DNA of 32,878 nt, taken from NCBI GenBank assembly GCA_905221605.1, contig CAJNDS010000437.1, forward strand, positions 77,501 to 110,378. Reading direction: 5' to 3'. The notes below the pieces were generated by a model that searched no databases, was not told where the DNA came from, and saw only the letters and a list, made by a program, of their open reading frames with translations. This document shows, one piece after another, positions 1-7,031 of this stretch. Source of the DNA: Symbiodinium natans (Eukaryota > Sar > Dinophyceae > Suessiales > Symbiodiniaceae). Positions within the stretch are counted from its first letter, which is position 1. Each line of letters begins with the position of its first letter. The translations under genes and the position numbers were made by a program.

Positions 1-40
1 TTCCAGGGGTCCTCCCGAATGCCCCTTAAGAAAAGCCGCT

Positions 41-175
41 GGCTGAGCCATGACGGTCGCAACACCAGGAGGCAGATCGAGTGAGGAAAACTTTCGAGGC
101 CGATGGCTGCGGCAGGCGTTTTGGGGTGTACTAGGGCTTTGAGGGCTTGAGGGTATGAAGGGGATGTAGGGGTTT
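41..175. repeat. Dispersed 130-nt repeat, copy 1 (possible exon)
   Basis: About 130 nt that recur at 19412-19530. The first 28 nt (GGCTGAGCCATGACGGTCGC and on) differ at one base, and GGCCGATGGCTGCGG is shared further along. The plus strand gives two paralogous peptides that start MTVATP and share FRGRWLR; the minus strand gives GVATVMAQPA in both. Silent changes fit either strand, so the coding strand is unsettled. It lies on the left of gene A as its partner lies to the left of gene B. Confidence 0.6.
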
Positions 176-240
176 AGGGTCCCTAAACCCTAAACCCTAA
201 ACCCTACACCCTAAACCCTAAACCCTAAACCCTAAACTGG
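171..240. repeat. ITS with head-to-head and tail-to-tail junctions
   Basis: TTTAGGG runs directly into CCCTAAA (TTTAGGGTCCCTAAA at 174-188), then about seven CCCTAAA units flip back through CCCTAAACTGGTTTAGGG near 230-248. The two junctions make a small inversion inside the ITS. Confidence 0.9.
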
Positions 241-314
241 TTTAGGGGGCTTAGGGGGGCCCGGGAAACAAGGGCTGAAGCCCGCAGCACTCTCGGAGTC
301 GAGACCCCAAGGCG

Positions 315-590
315 GTTTAGGGTTTAGGCTTTAGGGTTTAGGGTTTAGGGTTTAGGGTTTAGGGTTTAGGGTTTAGGGAGTTTAGGGAGTTTAGGGTTTA
401 GGGTTTAGGGTTTAGGGTTTAGGGTTTAGGGTTTAGGGTTTAGGGTTTAGGGTTTAGGGTTTAGGGTTTAGGGTTTAGGGTTTAGGGTTTAGGGTTTAGG
501 GTTTAGGGGGCTTAGGGAGTTTAGGGGGGTTAGGGAGTTTAGGGAGTTCAGGGAGTTTAGGGAGTTTAGGGAGTTCAGGGAGTTCAGGGC
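315..590 (+). repeat. ITS, TTTAGGG array
   Basis: Over 20 near-perfect TTTAGGG units (about 322-505), decaying to TTTAGGGAG and TTCAGGGAG units. The right end abuts the inverted-repeat element at 592. Confidence 0.95.
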
Positions 591-591
591 A

Positions 592-700
592 CCCAAAGAG
601 CCCAATACCCCTTAATTAAGGAAGATACCTTAAATCACATTAAGGATCCCTATATAAATTAAGCAATATTCCTTAATTGAGGGATATTGGGCTCTTTGGG
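592..700. mobile_element. MITE-like inverted-repeat element inside an ITS
   Basis: A 109-nt AT-richer segment with terminal inverted repeats. The left end CCCAAAGAGCCCAATACCCC matches the reverse complement of the right end at 19 of 20 positions, and similarity continues inward around AATTAAGGAA. It has no coding capacity. It sits between two TTTAGGG arrays (315-590 and 717-849), as if inserted into one ITS. A CA dinucleotide on both sides could be the target duplication, but this is weak. Confidence 0.65.
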
Positions 701-716
701 CAGAAGCTTTAGGGCT

Positions 717-849
717 TAATTTAGGGTTTAGGGTTTAGGGTTTAGGGTTTAGGGTTTAGGGTTTAGGGTTTAGGGTTTAGGGTTTAGGGTTTAGGTTTTA
801 GGGTTTAGGGTTTAGGGTTTAGGGTTTAGGGTTTAGGGTTTAGGGTTTA
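717..849 (+). repeat. ITS, TTTAGGG array
   Basis: About 18 units with one TTTTAGGG slip near 795; this is the right-hand continuation of the array split by the element at 592-700. Confidence 0.95.
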
Positions 850-948
850 GTTTTCTGCGCAGGGCGTTAGCAGGTCTTCGCGGCCGGCAGCGCCCCGCGG
901 CCCGTGCGTCTGCGAGCCAGAGCCGACGATGGACGAGTGTTTAGGGTT
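847..948 (-). CDS. Possible short exon, unknown product
   Basis: A minus-strand open frame of 33 codons lies in a GC-rich island between two ITS blocks. It reads SSIVGSGSQTHGPRGAAGRE and ends in a TAA inside the neighbouring array. No paralogue was seen in the window, and islands of this size are often open by chance, so the call rests only on composition. Confidence 0.22.
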   Translation of the reverse strand, partial: NPKHSSIVGSGSQTHGPRGAAGREDLLTPCAEN

Positions 949-1190
949 TTAGGGTTTTAGGGTTCAGGGTTTAGGGTTTAGGGTCTATGCAGTCTAGGGT
1001 TTAGGGTTTAGGGTTTGGGGAATGTTTTGGACTTCGGGTTTAGGGTTCAGGGTTTAGGGTTTGGGGTTTAGGGTTCAGGGTTTGGGGTTTAGGGTTTAGG
1101 GGTTCAGGGTTTAGGGTTTAGGGGTTAGGGGTTAGGGTTTAGGGTTTGAGGTTTTAGGGGTTAGGGGTTAGGGTTCAGGGTTTAGGGGGC
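938..1190 (+). repeat. Degenerate ITS
   Basis: TTTAGGG mixed with TTCAGGG, TTTGGGG and TTTTAGGG variants, interrupted by short unique bits near 990 and 1020-1035. Confidence 0.85.
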
Positions 1191-1203
1191 CTTTAACTAT
1201 CTT

Positions 1204-1252
1204 GATATCGGGTCCCTTATTATCAGCCCGAATAAGGAATATATAGAATATC
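1204..1252. repeat. Small inverted repeat
   Basis: CCTTATT (1215-1221) and AATAAGG (1231-1237) are perfect arms, with weaker outer pairing GATAT / ATATC. It may be a relic of the short inverted-repeat elements found elsewhere here. Confidence 0.4.
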
Positions 1253-1303
1253 CCAAAACGGTCCCAAAAGGCAACCTAGTAGGGTGTTTAGGGCTCAGGG
1301 TAC

Positions 1304-1396
1304 AAGTGATGCACCCGCGCCAACATACTATAATCCATATCTCTCAGAGCCCCCAGCAGGACACAACCCTATTTTCCAGCTTAAGTGTCCGGGTAA
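1304..1396 (+). CDS. Possible plus-strand exon, Tyr/Pro-rich
   Basis: The plus strand is open here and encodes APAPTYYNPYLSEPPAGHNP followed by IFQLKCPG. It runs into CCGGGTAAGG, whose G|GTAAGG resembles a splice donor. Composition (Asn-Pro-Tyr, Pro, Cys) resembles the minus-strand exon next to it, so this may be an inverted relative. No start codon or acceptor was identified. Confidence 0.22.
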
Positions 1397-1416
1397 GGGG
1401 GTTTCGGGCTCAAGGC

Positions 1417-1668
1417 TTACGGCTTGGGGGCTTCGGGCTTGGGTTTTGGGTTCGGGGCATAGTTTGGGGCTGCGGGAGTTTTGGAACTTACACTAGCGCT
1501 TAGATCGCTACAAGGTTTAGGGGCATAGGGGTTCTGCATAGGGTTGCAAGGCTGGATGTTCACTTCTGGGATCTGCTTGAAGGCGCATGGGTTAGTCTGA
1601 GCAGGGATAGAAGTAGCGTAACCCGTGTTGTAACCTGAAGTACAGACTACACACGAACCTGCAAAACC
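1417..1668 (-). CDS. Putative terminal exon, Cys- and Pro-rich
   Basis: An 83-codon open frame with no telomeric sequence in its first 60 codons. An acceptor-like GGGTTTTGCAG sits at its start (exon from about 1659), and it ends with TAA at 1417-1419. It opens GSCVVCTSGYNTGYA, contains a CxxC pair and further Cys residues, and ends in a Pro/Lys tail (NPKPKPEAPKP). Composition is unlike the ITS-derived frames. Family unrecognised. It could be the last exon of a minus-strand gene that starts further right. Confidence 0.4.
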   Translation of the reverse strand, partial: GFAGSCVVCTSGYNTGYATSIPAQTNPCAFKQIPEVNIQPCNPMQNPYAPKPCSDLSASVSSKTPAAPNYAPNPKPKPEAPKP

Positions 1669-1726
1669 CTAGAACCCTAAACCCTCAACCCTAAACCCTA
1701 GACGACCCAATCAACTCAGAAGCTGG

Positions 1727-1875
1727 TCAATGCAGACGCGCTCGCAAGACGGGCGATCGTGCCGCGAGCGTACCCTGGCCGAAGTCCGATGGGCACGCGG
1801 GCCATTTCAACTGGGCGAGAACTGGCATCTGCAACCCGGATGCTGGTGGTTTACTGTAGGGTTTAGGGTTTAGGG
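1727..1875 (-). CDS. Possible exon related to the LDHAQGKW module
   Basis: A minus frame reads MPVLAQLKWPACPSDFGQG and ends at TGA 1727-1729. The AQ.KWP core resembles AQGKW at 9.4 and 25.0 kb. A CAG directly before the ATG could be an acceptor (GGGTTGCAG|ATG). If real, this is the start of a third paralogous gene running off the left edge. The match is short. Confidence 0.3.
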
Positions 1876-1900
1876 CTTAGGGTTTAGGGTTAGGGTTTAA
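1857..1900 (+). repeat. Short ITS
   Basis: Five TTTAGGG-type units, one CTTAGGG. Confidence 0.8.
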
Positions 1901-2020
1901 AGACATCGTAAGGGTTCGGGTCCCAAAAAAAGGTTTTGAGCGAGAGTGTTGAGAGAAACTCTTTTTCTAGAACCTATTAGTATTGTTTGGGGCCTTCATA
2001 TAGGCAGAGCAAACCCTTAA

Positions 2021-2195
2021 GAAGAGGTCCTCAAGAGGCTTTGAAGAGGCTCAGGGAAGCCTTGGAACCCTCTCGACCCCCTTGAGAAAGGTAAGAACTT
2101 TTCCTTCTGAAGAGGTCCTCAAGAGCCTCAACTTTCTCAACCCCCGCTTGATTCACAAAGGTAGAAAAATTTCCTTCTGAAGAGGTCCTCAAGAG
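2021..2195. repeat. Degenerate tandem repeat, unit about 70-88 nt
   Basis: GAAGAGGTCCTCAAGAG occurs exactly at 2021-2037, 2109-2125 and 2179-2195. The last two copies are also preceded by TTCCTTCT and an AAAGGTA-containing spacer. The core holds the palindrome GAGGTCCTC. Confidence 0.75.
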
Positions 2196-2580
2196 CGGGA
2201 CAAGGGTCTCGGGGGGGGGGGCGGGGGGGTCGAACTGGACGGAAGGAAAGGGAAGCGGCATCGGGAAAAATGTCGAAAGTTTCGAGCGAAACGAAATGAC
2301 CGAAACGTTTTGTTTGATATGTAATTTTCCCGTGAGTTCCCGGGAGAATATCGAAGGAATGTGGGAAAGCTTGTTTTACATCGACCGAGCTTTTGTTTGG
2401 GAATTAAGAACTTGCGGGGTGGGGAAGGCCCGAGATGTTCAAGTAAACTGAACATTTGGCTTCCCAGAGGTGTTCTGGAATAAAATTAATATACTTAAAC
2501 TCGGCTTGTCAGCTGTTTAGACAAATAACTTGGAAAAATCAGAATGATACCACATACAGTTTCTATGTATTTTGTTTTTA
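2196..2580. other. AT-richer island without ITS; weak minus ORF
   Basis: Lower GC than its surroundings. A minus-strand ATG frame of 88 codons (2189-2455) encodes a basic peptide rich in Phe, Arg and Ser that ends in a Pro run from the G-tract at 2213-2228. GTTTCGAGCGAAAC (2278-2291) is a 6-bp hairpin. I cannot support a gene. Confidence 0.3.
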
Positions 2581-2632
2581 GGGTGTAGGGATTGTTCAGG
2601 GTTCAGGGTTTAGGGTTAAAGGTTTAGGCTTC
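2576..2632 (+). repeat. Short degenerate ITS
   Basis: TTTAGGG, TTCAGGG and TGTAGGG units following a T-rich stretch. Confidence 0.7.
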
Positions 2633-2694
2633 AGCAGAAAGGTGCATCTTCCCGTCTTTGGAGGATCTGCAAGCTTAGGCAAAGCCAAGAACAA

Positions 2695-2797
2695 ACCCCA
2701 AACCCTAAACCTGGAACCCGGAACCCTGAACCCAAAACCCTAAACCCTAAACCCTAAACCCTAAGCCCTAAGCCCTAAACCCTAAACCCTAAACCCG
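2695..2797 (-). repeat. ITS, CCCTAAA array
   Basis: About 13 units with CCCTAAG and CCCGGAA variants. Confidence 0.9.
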
Positions 2798-2929
2798 GCC
2801 GGGGTCTTCAATGCTTTTCATCTCCTAGCTTTCCCTGTGCTCAAGTACCAACCAACCCTTGGTTGAGGCAAAGGATTCGAGCTTTTGGGCACGCTAAACC
2901 CGACGAAACTCCGCACAATACCATAGAAA

Positions 2930-2973
2930 CCCTAAATCCTAAACCCTAAACCCTAAACCCTAAACCCTAAACA
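2930..2973 (-). repeat. Short ITS, CCCTAAA
   Basis: Six units, first one CCCTAAAT. Confidence 0.9.
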
Positions 2974-3126
2974 CTACCCGCTCATGCCCTCGATGAGGAC
3001 ATCACGGCAACGCAGAACGGCCCGCGCGTGGCAGCCGCCCCCCGTGGGACGGACAGTGGAAAATCCCATGGCCGAGCTCACCCCTGACACCTCAAGCCTT
3101 AAACTGCTAAAACCCTTTAAGCCATG
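2974..3126 (-). CDS. Possible exon, unknown product
   Basis: A minus frame of 51 codons ends at TAG 2974-2976. An internal ATG begins MGFSTVRPTGGGCHARAVLR, followed by CRDVLIEGMSG. A TTTTAG|CAG acceptor-like junction precedes the frame. The plus strand is also open over much of this island. No paralogue found. Confidence 0.28.
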   Translation of the reverse strand, partial: HGLKGFSSLRLEVSGVSSAMGFSTVRPTGGGCHARAVLRCRDVLIEGMSG

Positions 3127-3129
3127 TTA

Positions 3130-3360
3130 GGCTTCGGGCTTTTTAGGGTTTTAAGGGTTTAGGGTTTACAGCTGTTAGGGTGGCTTGGGATGTTGGTAGG
3201 CTTAGGGGCTTAGGGGCTTAGGTTAGGGGCTTAGGGGCTTAGGGGCTTTGGGGCTCAGGGCCTGGCGCTTAGGGCTTGGGGCTTCGGACGTAGGGTGTAG
3301 AGCATAGGGCTTCGGTTTTCGGGCTTCGGGTTTGGGGCTTGGGGTTTGCTCAGGGCTTAG
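3130..3360 (+). repeat. Degenerate ITS, CTTAGGGG type
   Basis: Few true TTTAGGG units; mostly GCTTAGGG, GCTTGGG and GCTTCGG drifted units. Confidence 0.65.
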
Positions 3361-3365
3361 ACTCC

Positions 3366-3494
3366 CTAATCTGGGAAGCCCTCCTCAGCGCACACAGGCC
3401 TCTTGCCCAACAGAGACAACTGCCTCCTCGTCGTCGGGCTGGTTGCTTGCATGGCGAAGAGCTGTGGCAGGGAGAAGGTTTTAAACCCTAAACC
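3366..3494 (-). CDS. Putative exon with textbook acceptor
   Basis: CCTTCTCCCTGCCACAG is a strong acceptor-like polypyrimidine tract. After it the minus strand reads LFAMQATSPTTRRQLSLLGK and ends KRPVCAEEGFPD at a TAG (3366-3368). Both flanks are ITS. If the acceptor is used, the exon starts near 3462. Unknown family; composition and splice signal make it one of the better unpaired exon candidates. Confidence 0.35.
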   Translation of the reverse strand, partial: GLGFKTFSLPQLFAMQATSPTTRRQLSLLGKRPVCAEEGFPD

Positions 3495-3575
3495 CTAAAC
3501 CCTATACCCTAAACCCCAAGCTACACCCTAAACCCTAAGCCCTAAAACCCACCCGAAACCCCAAAACCCTACATC
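3479..3575 (-). repeat. ITS, CCCTAAA with drift
   Basis: CCCTAAA, CCCTATA and CCCTAAG units; pure only in the first 25 nt. Confidence 0.8.
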
Positions 3576-3618
3576 CTAGCAACCAAGCCGGGCTTCTGAA
3601 ACAGAACTCGTCTGACAT
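3535..3618 (-). CDS. Possible short ORF with ATG
   Basis: Minus-strand ATG frame of 27 residues starting MSDEFCFRSPAWLLGC; its second half is ITS-derived. Support is composition only. Confidence 0.18.
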   Translation of the reverse strand: MSDEFCFRSPAWLLGCRVLGFRVGFRA

Positions 3619-3622
3619 GTGT

Positions 3623-3780
3623 CTTAGGGTTTAGGGTTTAGGGTTTAGGGTTTAGGGTTTAGGGTTTAGGGTTTAGGGTTTAGGGTTTAGGGTTTAGGGT
3701 CTAGGGTCTAGGGTCTAGAGTCTAGAGTCTAGGGTTTAGTTTTTAAGGTTTAGGGTTTAGGGTTTAGGGCTTTCAGCTTA
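3623..3780 (+). repeat. ITS, TTTAGGG array
   Basis: About eleven perfect units, then TCTAGGG and TCTAGAG variants. Confidence 0.95.
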
Positions 3781-3784
3781 GAGG

Positions 3785-4072
3785 TTAGGGCTTCGGGTTC
3801 GGGCAGCAAGAAGGCAGAACCCAGATCCAACCCCCGGCAAACTCTAGATGAAATCTCGACCCCCTTGAGGCGAGCATCAGCTTCCTAAACCCTAAACCCT
3901 AAACCCTAAACCCTAAACCCTAAACCCTTGAGGTGAGCATCAGCAAAGCAATATAGCAAAAGTAATGACTCCTTCCTCCAGCAACCAGGTCAAGCCATCC
4001 GTCGTAGGATGCACCCACAGGGTTCGGGTCTGGGGGTTTAGGATTTAGGGTCTGAGGTATAGGGTTTAGGGT
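3785..4072 (-). pseudogene. Open frame split by a 63-nt ITS insertion
   Basis: Two minus-strand frames, 3920-4072 and 3785-3898, share the same phase but are separated by a CCCTAAA block. The block is flanked by direct repeats CCCTTGAGGYGAGCATCAGC at 3862-3881 and 3925-3944 (one mismatch). The spacing is 63 nt, nine heptamers and 21 codons. Without the insert there would be one frame of about 75 codons, including GASYDGWLDLVAGG and a hydrophobic stretch CYIALLML. The plus strand is also open when joined (SKKAEPRSNP...DEISTPLRR), so the strand is not certain. As it stands each half ends at a stop in the array, unless the block is spliced out. Confidence 0.4.
3862..3944 (-). repeat. ITS block with 20-nt flanking duplication
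   Basis: Six CCCTAAA units (3884-3927) between two copies of a 20-nt unique sequence that differ at one base. Looks like an insertion with target-site duplication. Confidence 0.8.
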
Positions 4073-4235
4073 TCAGGGTCTAGGGTTTCGGGTTTAGGGT
4101 TTAGGGTTTGGGGTTTGGGGTTTAGGGTTTAGGGTTTAGGGTTGAGTCTAGAGTCCGGCGGTTTAGGATTGAGGGCATCAAGGTTTCAGTGTCTTGGGTT
4201 CAGGGTTATGCGCCTAGGGTTTAGGGTTCAGGTCC
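4020..4235 (+). repeat. Degenerate ITS
   Basis: TTTAGGG, TTTGGGG, TCTAGGG and TTTCGGG units mixed without a dominant type. Confidence 0.75.
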
Positions 4236-4375
4236 GGGGCTTCGGGTTTAAGAATTCGGAAGCTTGCCCAAAACCCTAAACCCTAAAACCTGCTTCTCCG
4301 TTCTGGCCGCGAGTGCGGAATGGCACGCCGAATGGCCTAAGGTCTTTCTCTGGCTTTGAGGGTAGAAGAAGATGC

Positions 4376-4442
4376 CCTCAACCCTGCCCTTAAACCTTAC
4401 ACCCTAAACCCTAAAACCTAAACCCTTCAACTCTGCATTAAT
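4376..4442 (-). repeat. Short ITS with weak flanking similarity
   Basis: CCCTAAA-type block (4395-4425). CCTCAACCCTGCC (4377-4389) to its left resembles TTCAACTCTGC (4427-4437) to its right; possibly a decayed duplication. Confidence 0.4.
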
Positions 4443-4448
4443 ATGGGG

Positions 4449-4515
4449 TCGGAATAGATACTAAGTTACTAATGGTATCTATCCCCGTATGGTCCCTATA
4501 GGATGATACTATAGG
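4449..4515. repeat. Pair of small inverted repeats
   Basis: AGATAC (4456-4461) pairs with GTATCT (4475-4480), with weaker outer pairing. CCTATAG (4495-4501) pairs perfectly with CTATAGG (4509-4515). Confidence 0.5.
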
Positions 4516-4550
4516 AGCCCCCAAAACCTTGTTCTCGCAATTACGGCCCC

Positions 4551-4580
4551 TAAACCCTAAACCCTAAACCCTAAACCCTA
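4551..4580 (-). repeat. Short ITS, CCCTAAA
   Basis: Four units. Confidence 0.9.
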
Positions 4581-4639
4581 GACTACCGCACGGCTGGCAA
4601 GCAAAAAGGCTGCTGGAGAAGCCCAACTTCAGTTCGCAC

Positions 4640-4705
4640 TTAGCAGCATCCGGAGGACTTCTTCTTCTTGCTCCTTGGCTTGAAACCACAGAAAGGGTTT
4701 AGGGT
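4640..4705 (-). CDS. Gene A last exon: basic tail ending Cys-Cys
   Basis: The minus strand reads KPRSKKKKSSGCC and stops at TAA 4640-4642. The same 31 nt recur at 21205-21235, where the frame ends PRSKKKKSSGWC at a TAG in the matching place. A lysine-rich tail closing on CC resembles C termini of prenylated small GTPases of the Rab class. That is only an analogy, since no GTPase domain was seen. An alternative minus frame is also conserved (AKEQEEEVLR then MLL or LVL), so the reading frame is not final. The stretch lies downstream of the HHAM module in both genes, as expected for a 3' exon. Confidence 0.45.
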   Translation of the reverse strand, partial: TLNPFCGFKPRSKKKKSSGCC

Positions 4706-4915
4706 TTAGGGTTGAGAGTTTAGGGTTTAGGGTTTAGGGTTTACGGTTTAGGGTTTAGGGTTTAGGGTTTAGGGTTTAGGGCTGAGGGGGGTTGGGGGTA
4801 GGGTTGCGGGTTTAGGGCTTAGGGTTTAGAGTTCAGGGTTCAGGCGTTAGGGCTGAGCGGGGCTGGGGGTTAGGGATTCGGGCTTAGGGTTTAGGGCTCA
4901 GGGATTCAGGGCTTA
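4694..4915 (+). repeat. ITS, TTTAGGG then degenerate
   Basis: About ten good units (4694-4782), then GC-drifted units with GGCTGAG spacers. Confidence 0.9.
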
Positions 4916-4988
4916 TTCGGGTATATGGCAAAGAACCTTGCAGGAAAGCTCCCTGCGCCACTTGGAGCGGTCATAGGGAGGGCTCATG

Positions 4989-5093
4989 CTACTTATTTAA
5001 CCAATTATAACTGTACTTATAACCCACTTATGGGCCCCTGAAGTGCCCTAATATGCTTACGTAAAAGTACAGTTACGAGTAAAGTTCTACTTG
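4989..5093. mobile_element. AT-rich inverted-repeat element (MITE-like)
   Basis: TAACTGTACTTATA (5008-5021) faces TAAAAGTACAGTTA (5062-5075) with one mismatch in 14. Outer arms CTACTTATTT and AAAGTTCTACTT pair poorly. About 105 nt, AT-rich, no ORF. Its right end overlaps the end of the adjacent minus frame. Confidence 0.45.
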
Positions 5094-5173
5094 AACCTCC
5101 AAGCAGTCATTGAGAACGCGCCGAGGGGCTTCTTGGACTTCTTGCTGCTGCTGCCTCTCCGCTGGGGAGGTGT
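5087..5173 (-). CDS. Possible exon, Ser/Lys-rich
   Basis: Minus frame reads RRGSSSKKSKKPLGAFSMTA and stops at TAG 5087-5089. Lys-Ser composition is like the tail at 4640, but position and end differ. The last codons lie in the inverted-repeat element. Confidence 0.25.
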   Translation of the reverse strand, partial: TPPQRRGSSSKKSKKPLGAFSMTAWRFK

Positions 5174-5184
5174 TTACATGTTGG

Positions 5185-5360
5185 TTCAGGGTTCAGGGTT
5201 TAGGGTTTAGGGCTTAGGGCTTAGGGTTTAGGGTTTAGGGTTTAGGGTTTAGGGTTTAGGGTTTAGGGTTTAGGGTTTAGGGTTTAAATAGGGTTTAGGG
5301 TTTCGAGTTTCGGGTTTAGGGCTTAGGGCTTAGGGCTTAGGGTTTCGCGTTGAAGGTTTA
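5185..5360 (+). repeat. ITS, TTTAGGG array
   Basis: About ten perfect units in the middle; CTTAGGG triplet at 5318-5340. Confidence 0.95.
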
Positions 5361-5515
5361 GGCTCAACATTATTTTTATACATAGGATGCTGTGGGGAGG
5401 GTTTTCGTGAAGCTAGGAAACCAGGGGCAGGAATTCGAAAAGACCTACGGACTTAGTGGGGTTCGGTATGCAGGGTCTCGAACTGGGGGCTTGCCAAACG
5501 GGAAGTAACACGCAC
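5361..5515. other. Island with no supported feature
   Basis: Unique sequence (TTTTTATACATAGGATG... to the ITS at 5516). I found no frame, repeat partner or hairpin worth naming. Confidence 0.4.
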
Positions 5516-5585
5516 CTTAAACCCTAAACCCTAAATCCTCAACCCTAAATCCTCCTAAACCCTAAGCCCCAAACCCACGCACAAC
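5516..5585 (-). repeat. Short degenerate ITS
   Basis: CCCTAAA and CCTCAAC units. CACGCAC occurs just left (5509-5515) and right (5576-5582), too short to call a duplication. Confidence 0.7.
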
Positions 5586-5628
5586 CCTCAGGGTGTTGAG
5601 GCTTGGAATCTTCCAAACAGTCCAGGAT

Positions 5629-5646
5629 GCCCCCCCCCCCCCCCCG
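5629..5646 (+). repeat. Poly-C tract
   Basis: 17-18 C in a row; one of many C runs on this strand. Confidence 0.9.
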
Positions 5647-5835
5647 CATCACAGGCCCATGGTGGCAAGGTATGCTTCGGGGTTTCGGGCTTCGGGCTGA
5701 GGGCCTTAGGCCTAAGGCCTTAGGGTTTAGGGTTGGGTTCAGGGTTTGGGGTTTGGGGTTTGGGGTTTAGGGTTGCACAGGGCCCAAAAAAACACGCCCG
5801 CCCGCCCAGGACAAAGTCAGATGTGCCTTCTTGCT

Positions 5836-6237
5836 CCTTGAATCTCACGCTACACCCTAAAACCCTAAAACCCTAAAACCCTAAAACCCTAAAACCCTAA
5901 AACCCTAAAACCCTAAAACCCCAAAACCCTAAAACCCTAAAACCCTAAAACCCTAAAACCCCAAAACCCTAAAACCCTAAAACCCTAAAACCCCAAAACC
6001 CTAAAACCCTAAAACCCTAAAACCCCAAAACCCTAAAACCCCAAAACCCTAAAACCCTAAAACCCTGAAACCCTAAAACCCTAAAACCCTCAACCCTAAC
6101 CCTGAACCCAAACCCTGATTTATAAACCCAAAGCCCCCAATTAGACAGCGAACCGACCCTACACCCCCAACTGACCCCCCACGGCGCAAAGTCCCCCCCC
6201 CCCCCTGCCCCCAACACCTCTACACCTTGAATCGCAC
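5836..6237 (-). repeat. CCCTAAAA octamer array with flanking similarity
   Basis: About 30 copies of CCCTAAAA (Chlamydomonas-type TTTTAGGG on the other strand) at 5853-6090, some drifted to CCCCAAAA, ending in a C tract at 6193-6205. CCTTGAATCTCAC (5836-5848) and CCTTGAATCGCAC (6225-6237) flank the block with one mismatch in 13, a possible target duplication. Confidence 0.85.
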
Positions 6238-6284
6238 CTATCGAAAACCTAAAGGAGCCTTATAAACCCCAAAGCCTCTATCCT

Positions 6285-6320
6285 AGACCCTAAACCCTAA
6301 ACCCTAAACCCTAAACCCGA
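6285..6320 (-). repeat. Short ITS, CCCTAAA
   Basis: Five units. Confidence 0.9.
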
Positions 6321-6426
6321 AGCCTACCCCCCGAAATGACGCCGCACCTGTCAAGGCGTTGGCCGCGTCGTTGAAGGCCGAGCCCATCTTACCTGAGATG
6401 CCGCGTTGGGGATTTCGGGGGCGGGG
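6311..6426 (-). CDS. Possible exon with strong splice donor
   Basis: On the minus strand ATCTCAG|GTAAGATGG (junction 6393/6392) fits the GT-AG donor consensus almost perfectly. If the donor is used, the exon lies to its right (above 6393) and its upstream limit is unknown. If not, the frame continues through ATG as MGSAFNDAANALTGAASF to TAG 6311-6313. FNDA recurs in the frame at 28.2 kb. Confidence 0.3.
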
Positions 6427-6442
6427 AAGGGGGGGGGGGAGG

Positions 6443-6560
6443 GTTTAGGGTTTAGGGTTTAGGGTTTAGGGTTTAGGGTTTAGGGTTTAGGGTTTAGGGT
6501 TTAGGGTTTAGGGTTCAGGGTTCAGGGTTTAAGGGTTCAGGGCTATAGGGTTATAGGGTG
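6443..6560 (+). repeat. ITS, TTTAGGG array
   Basis: Ten perfect units after a G run (6427-6440), then TTCAGGG. Confidence 0.95.
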
Positions 6561-6672
6561 TTCTGGGGTGTCGTAGGGTTAGTGGGCATGGGTATAGGCA
6601 TCCATGGCGTCTGGATTCAGGGGCTTAAGGCTCGAGCGCTTCGGGCTGTTGAGTTGGCTTTGAGATTACAAG

Positions 6673-6725
6673 CCCTAAACCCTAAACCCTAAACCCGAAA
6701 CCCTAAACCCCTCAACCCCTCAACC
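6673..6725 (-). repeat. Short ITS, CCCTAAA
   Basis: Five units, then CCCCTCAA. Confidence 0.85.
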
Positions 6726-6851
6726 CGCCCCGAAGCACCTGCAAAACTGCTCCAAGACCGAGCCACCGGTGAAGCCCTTCATGGCCGCGACGGCATCCGA
6801 CATGGCGTGGTGGCCCTGCATGGGAGTGGCTTGGGATTTAGGGTTTAGGGT
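6720..6851 (-). CDS. Gene A exon with HHAM module
   Basis: The minus frame reads MQGHHAMSDAVAAMKGFTGG, followed by SVLEQFCR, and ends at TGA 6720-6722. The paralogue at 23287-23385 keeps HHAM, [ST][DE]A, KG and G in register. Substitutions are conservative (Ser/Thr, Asp/Glu, Phe/Leu) or silent (GCC/GCG). TTTTGCAG|GTGCTT near 6736 could be the donor that ends the exon. The upstream end is cut by the ITS at 6836-7012, which carries a flanking duplication. Family unrecognised. Confidence 0.5.
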   Translation of the reverse strand, partial: TLNPKSQATPMQGHHAMSDAVAAMKGFTGGSVLEQFCRCFGAG

Positions 6852-7031
6852 TTAGGGTTTAGGGTTTAGGGTTTAGGGTTTAGGGTTTAGGGTTTAGGGT
6901 TTAGGGTTTAGGGTTCAGGCTTTAGGCTTTAGGCTTTAGAGTTTAGGGTTGAGGGTTTAGGGTTAGGGTTTAGGGTTCAGGGTTTAGGGTTCAAGGTTTA
7001 GGGTTTAGGGTTCTGCGGGGAGTGGCTTGGG
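6816..7031 (+). repeat. ITS block with 19-20-nt flanking duplication
   Basis: TTTAGGG array (6836-7012; first half pure, second half TTTAGGC and TTCAGGG) between CTGCATGGGAGTGGCTTGGG (6816-6835) and CTGCGGGGAGTGGCTTGGG (7013-7031). The copies differ by one base and one gap. Confidence 0.8.

Noticed and set aside
171-590. True chromosome end
   Set aside because: Arrays are short, switch orientation, and recur across the whole 32.9 kb with unique sequence on both sides; a terminal telomere would be a single one-way array at the edge.
4640-4705. Firm call of a Rab GTPase C terminus
   Set aside because: Only the KKKKSSGCC tail resembles Rab proteins; no G-box motif (GxxxxGK[ST], NKxD) was seen in gene A or B, so it is kept as an analogy.
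5516-5585. Target duplication CACGCAC around a short ITS
   Set aside because: Seven bases in GC-balanced DNA are too few to separate from chance.
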